Source: Colwellia sp. (GTDB lineage: Bacteria > Pseudomonadota > Gammaproteobacteria > Enterobacterales > Alteromonadaceae). From it: a stretch of DNA of 64,000 bases. The notes under the pieces were generated by a model. The model worked only from the letters and a program-made list of their open reading frames with translations. It was not told where the DNA came from and did not search any database. This document shows positions 26,955 through 34,797 of the stretch, in pieces. The stretch is from NCBI GenBank assembly GCA_002733765.1, contig NVWU01000011.1, positions 1-64,000 of the forward strand, in the 5' to 3' direction. Each line of letters begins with the position of its first letter. Position 1 is the first letter of the stretch. The translations under genes and the position numbers were made by a program.

Positions 26955-27794
26955 TTAGTTTACTTGTAGTACAAAAACAATATCATCTGATACATCAGCG
27001 CCATTATCATCAACACCATCTGAACCAAAACTGCGTAAGGCTACGCACCCATCTGCACCAGAACAAGGAGTATTATTTGCATCAGAATAATCAGCTTCAT
27101 ACAAATAAGGTGAAGCTGAATATTCAGCTACTTTAAACTTTGAGGGATCCTTTTTTTCACGGGTAAGTACGCAATATGTAGTACCCGGAGTTTTTTCTCT
27201 TAGTTGTTGAAAGCGATCGATTAAGCCATTCATTCGATTTCCAGCAACTGCTTGTACTGCAGCAGTATGTATATTATTACCATTGCCAGAACAGCCTAGA
27301 TCTGGGTTGAAAACATCAACCGCAATTGAGCGTATGGCAGGTAAATCAACATAAGGGCCATGCCAGCCAATGGCATATTCAGGTGTCCAATCAGGTATTG
27401 ATGCATCTGGTTTTTTAAATAAAAATGAGAAATTAGCTTTATCACTATCAGTATAATTTGGAGTAATGGAAGTTAATAAAGCCGATTCTTTCTTCGGCCA
27501 ATAACCCGTATCTACTTTAAACCTGCGAATCGCATTAGCAATGCGTTGCATTTCTACTCGGGTAATTGTTTCTTCAGACTCTTGTTGATAACCGTCCATG
27601 GCGACTGAGGTTAATCCTGCTAAAGTTGCCAAAATGCTAACTACCACCAGTAGCTCTATTAAAGTAAAGCCTTGTTGTTTGTGTGACTTTTTAGGAGCAG
27701 TATTATTTGGCGAATTATCGTTTGTTAGCAAAAAGGCTAAAGCCCGTCGGCTTCTTGCCATCACTTTTGTTTTTAATTTAATTTTAGTACTCAT
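26955..27794 (-). CDS. Prepilin/pseudopilin, GspG-like with possible Ca-binding loop
   Basis: 279 residues. The leader is unusually long, 42 residues to the G|F cleavage site (KQQG|FTLIELLVVVSILAT); an internal Met at residue 12 would give 31. Near the C-terminus, FGSDGVDDNGADVSDD resembles the calcium-binding loop of GspG major pseudopilins. Cys pairs are present. The order is ATPase, this gene, then the 26178 prepilin on the minus strand, closely spaced. Likely a structural or minor subunit of the pilus-like fibre. Confidence 0.88.
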   Translation of the reverse strand: MSTKIKLKTKVMARSRRALAFLLTNDNSPNNTAPKKSHKQQGFTLIELLVVVSILATLAGLTSVAMDGYQQESEETITRVEMQRIANAIRRFKVDTGYWPKKESALLTSITPNYTDSDKANFSFLFKKPDASIPDWTPEYAIGWHGPYVDLPAIRSIAVDVFNPDLGCSGNGNNIHTAAVQAVAGNRMNGLIDRFQQLREKTPGTTYCVLTREKKDPSKFKVAEYSASPYLYEADYSDANNTPCSGADGCVALRSFGSDGVDDNGADVSDDIVFVLQVN

Positions 27795-27830
27795 TATTTT
27801 TCCTTAACGGGTGCTTTATTCCAATTGATG

Positions 27831-29153
27831 TTAGTCACGAGCAGGGCCAAGCACACGAATTACTTCAGCTAAGTCGGTAATGCCTTTGTCAGCTTTATCG
27901 AGTGCCATATCGCGCAGAGTTTTATAACCTTGAGCTTGACAGTATTGGTCTATTTCAATATCAGTGGCACCGTCTATAATCATTTGTGCTAATTGTTTGG
28001 TCATGGGGACTACTTGAAAAATACCTTCTCGACCACGATAACCTGACGGGTTTTTACGGCTAGCACGAGCGCGATAGCGTTCTTCATTTACCTCAATATC
28101 TTGTGGCTCACTGTTATTGCTTTTAGCTTTTTTTAATCTATTTTGGTCTAATAGAACGCCTGCATCTTTAAGCTCTTTTTTGTTGGGTAAATAGCTTTCT
28201 TTGCTGTCGTGATCTAATTTACGCAAAAGTCGCTGCGCGATGATTAAATTTACTGTTGAGGCAATGTCGTAACCATCTACTCCTAAGTTACGCAATCTAG
28301 GAATAACCTTAGCGGCATCATTAGCGTGCAGGGTAGATAATACCAAATGGCCGGTATGGGCCGCTTTTACGGCGGTGTCTACGGTTTCTTTGTCGCGCAT
28401 TTCACCTAATACAATTACGTCTGGATCTTGGCGTAGCATGGTTTTGGCAATACTGGCAAAGGTTACCCCTTGTTTTTCATTGACGTTCACTTGGTTAATG
28501 CCATTCATGTGTATTTCTACCGGATCTTCCACGGTATAAATACTACGCTCTGGTATGTTGAGCATTTTCATTAGGGTATATAAGGTGACCGTTTTACCAC
28601 TACCGGTTGGCCCTGAAACTAAGGTTAGGCCGTTCATGGTTTCCATAGTTTGATGAATAGTTTCAACTTGTTCATAACTTAAACCCAAATTTTCTAGCTC
28701 AAGTAATTCTTCTGGTAAATACAGTAAGCGCAATACAATGGTTTCGCCATGTAAGGTGGGTGTTATGCTAGCGCGAAAGTCGACTGAAAAATCAGGGGTT
28801 AATGCCATTCTAAAACGGCCTACTTGGGTAGCTTTGTGCTCAGAAATATCTAATGCTGAAATAACTTTTAAACGAATACTAAGTAGTTGCCCAAAGTTTT
28901 TTGGTGGCGCACTGGCGTCTCGTAATATGCCGTCTACTCGATAGCGTATTCTAAATTCGCGTTCATATGGCTCTAAGTGAATATCAGAAGCGCCTGCTTT
29001 TACCGCATCAAGTAGGGTTTTATTTAAAAAACTACGGGCGTCCATGTCTTGAAAGTTAATGTCGGTTTGCTCTACTGCGGCGGAAATAGGGTCGCTTATT
29101 GAAAACTCTATATCATCGCGATTTATACTTAAATGGCTTAAATCGAATTGCAT
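27831..29153 (-). CDS. GspE/PilB-like secretion ATPase lacking the zinc-finger cysteines
   Basis: 440 residues, shorter than standard GspE (~500). It has Walker A (SGPTGSGKTVTLYTL), the Asp box and Walker B (RQDPDVIVLGEMRDKET) and the His box (AAHTGHLVLSTLHANDA). The N1E-type domain of GspE/PilB is absent. The C-terminal region between LLRKL and GYRGREGIF has no cysteines, so the tetracysteine zinc site is missing and replaced by a charged insert. It should power assembly of a fibre in the inner-membrane platform. It is the first of three genes with the two GspG-like prepilins. Confidence 0.9.
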   Translation of the reverse strand: MQFDLSHLSINRDDIEFSISDPISAAVEQTDINFQDMDARSFLNKTLLDAVKAGASDIHLEPYEREFRIRYRVDGILRDASAPPKNFGQLLSIRLKVISALDISEHKATQVGRFRMALTPDFSVDFRASITPTLHGETIVLRLLYLPEELLELENLGLSYEQVETIHQTMETMNGLTLVSGPTGSGKTVTLYTLMKMLNIPERSIYTVEDPVEIHMNGINQVNVNEKQGVTFASIAKTMLRQDPDVIVLGEMRDKETVDTAVKAAHTGHLVLSTLHANDAAKVIPRLRNLGVDGYDIASTVNLIIAQRLLRKLDHDSKESYLPNKKELKDAGVLLDQNRLKKAKSNNSEPQDIEVNEERYRARASRKNPSGYRGREGIFQVVPMTKQLAQMIIDGATDIEIDQYCQAQGYKTLRDMALDKADKGITDLAEVIRVLGPARD

Positions 29154-29262
29154 ACTCTTGTGTCCTTATGGGGATGTCAGCCCGTTTTTGTTTGTAATAA
29201 CAAATGACTACGCCCCACACGTCTGGTCACTGTTTAAATTTTATAATAGTGTTTGCTTCATT

Positions 29263-29388
29263 GAGATTCAGGAGAATATGCTCCTGCATTCTCTAATAAG
29301 TAGCATCCATGCCACGTCCGATTAACCCACCTCGGGAATGACGGTGTTATTCTTTTCGTCACCTCCGTGGTTTTTTAATCGGAGGTCT
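29263..29388. repeat. Two-arm palindromic repeat carrying the nested 50-bp module
   Basis: A TTC-type hairpin (GAGATTC...CCGATTAA...CGGGAATGACG) is split by the 50-bp module at 29269-29318 (AGGAGAATATGCTCCT and flanks). A CCT-type hairpin follows at 29357-29388, ending 8 bases from the stop of the GspF-like gene. Confidence 0.85.
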
Positions 29389-29395
29389 ATATTTA

Positions 29396-30628
29396 TTAGC
29401 CGCCAGCAGAAACCTGCATCATCGCTTTAAAGAAGGCGTAATAAACAAAGCCAACTAGGCCGCCAATAATCACGGTCATCGCTGGTTCTATCATGGCAAT
29501 CATCATTTTTAATCTGGCTTCGGTTTGCGATTGAAAGTAATTACCTAATTCGTCCATTACTTGGTCAAGCTCACCCGATCTTTCACCTATACCTGCCATG
29601 TGTTGTACCATGTGCGGAATAAGTGGCTGGTTTAAACCAGCGGCTAAGCTTTGCCCGGAAAGAATTTTCTCTCCTGCTTTGGTGAAGCAGTACGACATAG
29701 CCGTATTAGGCATAATGTAAGCGAGTACTTTTAAGGTTTCTAATACCGTTAAGCCAGAGCGTAATAACAGCGCCATTGTTAGCCCGGTCTGTGCCATGGC
29801 TGATGATTGAATAGAGCTACCGATTAATGGCATGCGAATAAGCATCTTATCAATAATGTTTTTGCCTTTTGCCGTGGTGTAGGAGGCTAAAATTAAAAAT
29901 AGGGTTATGCCTAATGTGGAAAAAATCATCGCGCCGTTATCTACCATATAAGCAGAGCCATCCATCATAGCTTGTGTTGATGCAGGTAGTTGGGATGATT
30001 TACCTTCAAGCATGGTGGCAAATTTTGGCACTACGCTCAGGGCTAAAAAGGTAATAACGCCAATAGCGGCGATAGTAACGAAAGTAGGGTAGAACATGGC
30101 GGTGACAAACTGGCGTTTAATGTCGGCACTGCGGTTAAGGTTTATGGCCAGCCGTTCTAGTATGACTTGTAACTCACCACTGGCTTCACCACTGGCAATT
30201 AATCGAGAGACAATTGGTGGAAACATGGTTGATTCTTTTTCAATGGCTTGCGCAAAACTAGACCCACCTTGAATAGACACCAACATGCGTATCAAGGCAT
30301 TTTTAAACCTTACCTTTAGCGTCATTTGTGAAATAGCTTCAATGGCTTGCATTAAGGTGTTACCCGCTCGCAGCATTAAGGCGACTTGTCTGAAAAACAA
30401 AACAAGATCGGCAGTATTCGCTTTTTTATAGCGATTAATCGAAAGGTAACTTAATACGATTTTAAACAGTGCCATTAATGACTGTTTTTCACCGCCAGTT
30501 TTTAATTTTAATACATAGAGTGCTTTGGATCTGAGAGTGCTTCTTGCCTCACTTTCACTACCTGCTTCTATGGTGCCTGTGGTTTCATTGCCCAACTGAT
30601 CTAGGGCTTTGTAGGTAAACTTAGCCAT
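29396..30628 (-). CDS. GspF/PilC-like inner-membrane platform protein
   Basis: 410 residues, the usual size. Two GspF domains (about 70-195 and 275-400) are seen, each with the hydrophobic segment and conserved LRAGNTLMQAIE / LLRSGLTVLETLK motifs; three membrane helices lie near 175-195, 225-245 and 375-400. It starts with the family's FTYKALDQLGNETTGTIEA. It should form the rotor/platform on which the GspE/PilB-type ATPases act. Repeats lie on both sides. Confidence 0.92.
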   Translation of the reverse strand: MAKFTYKALDQLGNETTGTIEAGSESEARSTLRSKALYVLKLKTGGEKQSLMALFKIVLSYLSINRYKKANTADLVLFFRQVALMLRAGNTLMQAIEAISQMTLKVRFKNALIRMLVSIQGGSSFAQAIEKESTMFPPIVSRLIASGEASGELQVILERLAINLNRSADIKRQFVTAMFYPTFVTIAAIGVITFLALSVVPKFATMLEGKSSQLPASTQAMMDGSAYMVDNGAMIFSTLGITLFLILASYTTAKGKNIIDKMLIRMPLIGSSIQSSAMAQTGLTMALLLRSGLTVLETLKVLAYIMPNTAMSYCFTKAGEKILSGQSLAAGLNQPLIPHMVQHMAGIGERSGELDQVMDELGNYFQSQTEARLKMMIAMIEPAMTVIIGGLVGFVYYAFFKAMMQVSAGG

Positions 30629-30788
30629 TATAGCTCCATTTGTTAATACTAACTTTGTTTGAGTTATTTACGTAATTAAACAAAATTAACGTCAATACCT
30701 TTTGGTATTATTTACCTCGCTATAGTCGAGGCGCTTTACGTTGTCACCCCCTCGGTGACCACACGCCATGTTTTTCTATTATTTTTCT

Positions 30789-30914
30789 CGTCACCTCCGT
30801 GGTCACTTAATCGGAGGTCTCAGCTTTATTGCACGAGATTCAGGAGAATATGCTCCTGCATTCTCTAATAAGTAGCATCCATGCCACGTCCGATTTAGAT
30901 ACTACGGGAATGAC
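30789..30914. repeat. Two-arm palindromic repeat with nested 50-bp module
   Basis: A CCT-type hairpin at 30789-30820 (CGTCACCTCCG...CGGAGGTCT), then GAGATT followed by the 50-bp module (30841-30890) and the rest of a TTC-type hairpin ending CGGGAATGAC at 30914. It occupies much of the 480-bp gap between the GspF-like and GspE-like genes. Confidence 0.85.
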
Positions 30915-30954
30915 TAATCCTTTGACTTCGGAAATGACGGGTTAACTTTTCTAT

Positions 30955-31105
30955 CGTCACCTCCGTGGTGTTCCCGTCCGTCACCTCCGTGGTTACTAAA
31001 TCGGAGGTCTAGTAATTACAGGCTGAGATTCAGGAGAATATGCTCCTGCATTCTCTAATAAGTAGCATCCATGCCACGTCCGATTAAAACACCTCGGGAA
31101 TGACG
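30955..31105. repeat. Two-arm palindromic repeat with nested 50-bp module, next to the gspE stop
   Basis: A lone CGTCACCTCCGTGGTG arm at 30955, a CCT-type hairpin at 30979-31010 and a TTC-type hairpin with the nested module (31031-31080), ending at 31105, 5 bases from the last base of the GspE-like CDS at 31111. Confidence 0.85.
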
Positions 31106-31110
31106 TATTA

Positions 31111-32712
31111 CTAGCCTTGGTATAAATGCATTACTTCGTCTATTGACGTTAAGCCCTCATAAACTTTGTTTTTTGCGTCTTGCCATAAACGATAATAGCT
31201 ACCGCTTTTTTTACTGGAGGCAACTAATTCAGCCTCACTGGCGCCTTCAGCTATTAATCTTTCTAAATCGTCATTTAACCATAAGGTTTCATATAAACCG
31301 ACACGACCACGGTAACCACTGCCTAAGCATTGCGCACAGCCGTTCGGTTTCTGTAATGTTAATTGTGTTTCTTCATTGTTTAAGGTTTTTTGTTCTTGCT
31401 CGCTTGCTTGGTAAGCTGTTTTGCAATGTGGGCATAAACGTCTGACTAAGCGCTGTGCTACCACACCGATTAAGGTTGATGAAACCAAATAGCGAGGGCA
31501 ACCAATATCAACTAAGCGGTTAATTGCGCCTGCGGCATCATTGGTATGTAAAGTAGATAACACCAAATGACCGGTCATTGCCGCTTTTAGTGCCGTGTCT
31601 GCGGTTTCTTTATCACGTATTTCGCCTACTAGCATGACGTCAGGATCATGACGTAGAAATGAGCGTAGCGCTTTGGCAAAAGACACCTTTTCGCTTACTT
31701 GTACTTGGCTAATATTGTCAATTACTTGCTCAATAGGGTCTTCAACGGTAAGTATGTTTAAATTGTCTGAGTCTAGCTCACGTAAAGCGGCATATAAGGT
31801 GGTTGATTTACCTGATCCCGTCGGGCCGGTGACTAAAATAATACCGTAAGGCTTACTTATCGCCGCTTGAAAACTACTGAGTATGGTTTTAGGCATGCCC
31901 AATTGTGCTAATGATAAATCAGCCGTGTCTTGGCCTAAAATACGAATAGTAATACGCTCACCCCAACGGGTAGGTATGGTTGCTACACGCATATCTACGT
32001 CGTCTAAGTCCCAGTCACTGACTCGATAAGAAAAACCACCATCTTGTGCCATATTGGCTTCAGCAATATCAAGTGAGGCTAATACTTTAATACGTGATAC
32101 TAAGGGATCACGTAGGCCAAGTGACACTGGGCGTTCGTATTCACTCATTTTGCCATCAACCCGCAATCGTATTTTCATCCCCATTTCTTCGGGTTCAAAG
32201 TGCATGTCGGTTACATGGCGCAAATAACATTCTTTCATCAGCTTATTGAAAAAACCGATGGCATCAACATTGGCATTATTGGTGTGGCTAAAAGCACGCT
32301 CAATAATACCGTCAACTAACCCCGTATCACTGACCACCAAATCACTGACTTGGTTTAATATGCGTTTACTTAATTCTTGTGGTGATCTGTCATCAGGGTT
32401 GGTTAATACCATCACCAAGTTACCTTGATAATAAGCGGGTATAAAGTGCTTACGCTCTAAGGTGTTTTGTGGGAATTTTTTAACTAAACTAAGGTCAATA
32501 TCTAAATCTTTACGTTCAACAAAGGGCAGTTTTTTAATAATAGCGAGCGCACGATACAGCGCCATGGTAGGAAAACGTCCTGCCTGAGTAATATAATCAA
32601 GTGCAGGTTTACGGGCTCGTTTAGCCTGTATTTGAAGATCAGCCAACTGGCGTTGATCAATCAACCCTGACTGTATACCTGCTTGAATTAATACTGCCTC
32701 GGCTGCCGCCAT
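31111..32712 (-). CDS. GspE/PilB-family secretion ATPase with zinc motif
   Basis: 533 residues, the full domain set. An N-terminal GspE_N-type domain (about 1-130), then the N2/RecA core with Walker A (VTGPTGSGKSTTLYAALREL), Walker B (RHDPDVMLVGEIRDKETADT), His box (AMTGHLVLSTLHTNDA) and a complete tetracysteine zinc site (CPHC...CAQC). This should be the principal assembly ATPase of the pilus/secretion-like system. A second, smaller GspE-like ATPase lies at 27831-29153. Repeats lie on both sides. Confidence 0.92.
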   Translation of the reverse strand: MAAAEAVLIQAGIQSGLIDQRQLADLQIQAKRARKPALDYITQAGRFPTMALYRALAIIKKLPFVERKDLDIDLSLVKKFPQNTLERKHFIPAYYQGNLVMVLTNPDDRSPQELSKRILNQVSDLVVSDTGLVDGIIERAFSHTNNANVDAIGFFNKLMKECYLRHVTDMHFEPEEMGMKIRLRVDGKMSEYERPVSLGLRDPLVSRIKVLASLDIAEANMAQDGGFSYRVSDWDLDDVDMRVATIPTRWGERITIRILGQDTADLSLAQLGMPKTILSSFQAAISKPYGIILVTGPTGSGKSTTLYAALRELDSDNLNILTVEDPIEQVIDNISQVQVSEKVSFAKALRSFLRHDPDVMLVGEIRDKETADTALKAAMTGHLVLSTLHTNDAAGAINRLVDIGCPRYLVSSTLIGVVAQRLVRRLCPHCKTAYQASEQEQKTLNNEETQLTLQKPNGCAQCLGSGYRGRVGLYETLWLNDDLERLIAEGASEAELVASSKKSGSYYRLWQDAKNKVYEGLTSIDEVMHLYQG

Positions 32713-32740
32713 TATTGCCTCTGTTTTATGTTTATACTGC

Positions 32741-32804
32741 TGTCACCGCGGAAATGACGGTGTTCTTCTTATCGTCACCTCCGTGATGGTTTAATCGGAG
32801 GTCT
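32741..32804. repeat. Palindromic repeat, CCT-type hairpin plus stray arm
   Basis: A degenerate GTCACCGCGGAAATGACGG at 32742-32760 followed by a CCT-type hairpin (CGTCACCTCCG...CGGAGGTCT) at 32773-32804, 12 bases from the stop of the small 56-residue gene. Confidence 0.8.
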
Positions 32805-32816
32805 GTTGTTGTTAAT

Positions 32817-32987
32817 TTAATTATTTTTATCCGTACTCAGTGTATTTAACTCTTTTAATGATGCAGACAACTCATTTAGTGTTGTTGGTGACTTATCTTT
32901 TTGCTTGTTGTATTTATCGGTATTGCTAATAACATTATTCAATAAGTCTCTAAGTTCTAGTAATTCTTTGGTTTTATTTTTATTCAT
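32817..32987 (-). CDS. Small hydrophilic protein in the pilus cluster
   Basis: A 56-residue reading frame from the ATG at 32987, starting MNKNKTKELLELRDLLNNVI and ending STDKNN. It is rich in Lys, Asn, Glu and Leu with a heptad-like leucine spacing, so probably helical. It begins 13 bases after the PilT-like gene and is co-directional, which supports translation in the same transcript. I do not recognise the family. Confidence 0.55.
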   Translation of the reverse strand: MNKNKTKELLELRDLLNNVISNTDKYNKQKDKSPTTLNELSASLKELNTLSTDKNN

Positions 32988-33000
32988 AGTTAAGCGCCCG

Positions 33001-34095
33001 CTATAAATTTAATAAGCGAGTAAAAGTCTCGTTGTCTTTGCATATTGCTTTGGCATCGTGCTCATTTACTTTTTTATTTTTGACTAACTTAACCAAGGCT
33101 TGATCGAGTGTTTGCATACCTTGGCGTGAGCCACTTTCCATTACCGAATAAATCTGTTTAGTTTTAGACGATTCAATTAAATTAGCAACAGCGGCATTAA
33201 CAATTAATGTTTCTATGGCGACTGCTCGGCCTTTACCATTGACTGTTGGTAATAATTGCTGCGCTATCACCCCTTTTAATGCGTATGCAATACGCTGGCG
33301 GGCAACTATTTGCTCATCACCGGGAAAACTCCCTACTAAGCGTTCTATTACGCCAACGGCATTATTGGTATGTACAGTACTAAACACTAAATGGCCGGTT
33401 TCTGCTGCGGTTAATACCGCGCGAATGGTGTCTAAATCACGCATTTCGCCTACCATTATTACATCGGGGTCTTCACGTAATGACGCTTTTACGGCATTAG
33501 CAAAACTGGGTACGTCGGTGTATAGTTCTCGTTGATGAAAAATAGATTTAGCGTTTTTATGCACTACTTCTATAGGGTCTTCTATGGTGAGTACGTGTTT
33601 TTCTTGTGTTTGGTTAATGCTATTTAAAATGGCCGTTAAGGTGGTTGATTTTCCGCTACCTGTTGCGCCAGAAATTAACACTAAGCCAGATTTTAAATTG
33701 GCAAAATAATCTATTTGTGGTGGTAGACCTAATTCACGCATGGTGCGAAATGAACCGTCTAAATAACGTATGGCCAGTGCATAATGACCTTTTTCAAGGT
33801 AAATATTAATGCGATAGCGATAACCACCGTCAGTGCTAAAACCTAAATCTAAATTAGAGTCTTGTGCAAACATCGCTAATTGCTGTTGGTTCATTAATGA
33901 TTGCGCTAAGCTTTCCATCAACTCAGGGCAGAAAATAAATTCTTCTTCCTCATTAATATTCATCGCTGCGTTATAGCGTTTTAATTTGCCGTTGATACGA
34001 AAAATAGCAGGTAAATCGACACTTAAATGTAAATCTGATGCATTTAGCTCAACGCATAAGTCCATTAGTTCAATAAGTTGTAATGCTGCAGCCAT
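33001..34095 (-). CDS. PilT-family pilus retraction ATPase
   Basis: 364 residues with the PilT core: Walker A (ISGATGSGKSTTLTAIL), Asp box and Walker B (REDPDVIMVGEMRDLDT), His box (AAETGHLVFSTVHTNNA), and the PilT/PilU-type ERLVGSFPGDEQ with a helical C-terminus. The N-terminal domain ASDLHLSVDLPAIFRINGKL matches PilT. Retraction ATPases are a hallmark of type IVa pili rather than type II secretion, so its presence argues that this cluster builds a dynamic pilus. No AIRNLIRE-like motif was located, so retraction function is not certain. Confidence 0.9.
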   Translation of the reverse strand: MAAALQLIELMDLCVELNASDLHLSVDLPAIFRINGKLKRYNAAMNINEEEEFIFCPELMESLAQSLMNQQQLAMFAQDSNLDLGFSTDGGYRYRINIYLEKGHYALAIRYLDGSFRTMRELGLPPQIDYFANLKSGLVLISGATGSGKSTTLTAILNSINQTQEKHVLTIEDPIEVVHKNAKSIFHQRELYTDVPSFANAVKASLREDPDVIMVGEMRDLDTIRAVLTAAETGHLVFSTVHTNNAVGVIERLVGSFPGDEQIVARQRIAYALKGVIAQQLLPTVNGKGRAVAIETLIVNAAVANLIESSKTKQIYSVMESGSRQGMQTLDQALVKLVKNKKVNEHDAKAICKDNETFTRLLNL

Positions 34096-34124
34096 TGTTT
34101 TTAAATATACCTTGTTATTATTTT

Positions 34125-34156
34125 CGTTACCTCCGTGGTGTCTTAATCGGAGGTCT
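34125..34156. repeat. Single CCT-type palindromic repeat hairpin
   Basis: CGTTACCTCCG...CGGAGGTCT, one arm of the family, between the PilO-like gene (stop 18 bases away) and the PilT-like gene. Confidence 0.8.
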
Positions 34157-34173
34157 ATGTCAGTTACCGTTAT

Positions 34174-34797
34174 CTACACCAAAATTTTCATGGTAATAAT
34201 CAACTTATTTTGCTCACCACGGACTATCGTTATCTTTTGTACGATGGCTATATTATCTAGTTGACTTAACTCCTGAATAAAAGCTAATAAGGGATAAAAT
34301 CGGCTTTCTGCTTCAATAGAAAAGTAGGGGCGCTTATAGTATTGGTTACGGTTGTCGTTATATTCAGCTAACTCTTCTTCATGGGCTTTTAGTTTTGCCC
34401 CGAGTACTTCAAAATTCTTAATTTTTACATTAACATCGTCAGCTAATTCAGAAATATCTAACTTAAGTGTTTGTAAACGGTCGGCATTATTAAAAGGAAT
34501 AAATTTGCTGGTCAATTTGCTAATAGCCTCGGTTGAGCTAGCAAGTTCAGTTTGTAATTTGACCAAATTCTTATCTGAAATGGCACTGTTAAATGTAGGC
34601 TCTTCTATTTTACCTATGCGGGTTTCAATACGGTTAGCTTTACGGTTGGCCATTTTTTCTGCCTTAAACATGTCATGCCATAACAAGGCAGCAAAAAAGC
34701 CATAAGCTGAAATAATAATACAAGCAATCAGAATAATGAGCTGTTTTCTATCTTTGGCGGGTAAACGTTTAAACTTTTGTTGTAATGATGAAAACAT
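34174..34797 (-). CDS. PilO/GspM-like pilus alignment protein
   Basis: 207 residues: a short cytoplasmic start, one membrane helix (about 20-40), a periplasmic coiled coil (about 45-140) and a small C-terminal domain. Low primary similarity, but this topology and its place after the PilM-PilN-like gene match PilO. Its start overlaps that gene's stop (TAATG). It should pair with the PilN-like part to align the platform with the secretin. Confidence 0.75.
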   Translation of the reverse strand: MFSSLQQKFKRLPAKDRKQLIILIACIIISAYGFFAALLWHDMFKAEKMANRKANRIETRIGKIEEPTFNSAISDKNLVKLQTELASSTEAISKLTSKFIPFNNADRLQTLKLDISELADDVNVKIKNFEVLGAKLKAHEEELAEYNDNRNQYYKRPYFSIEAESRFYPLLAFIQELSQLDNIAIVQKITIVRGEQNKLIITMKILV

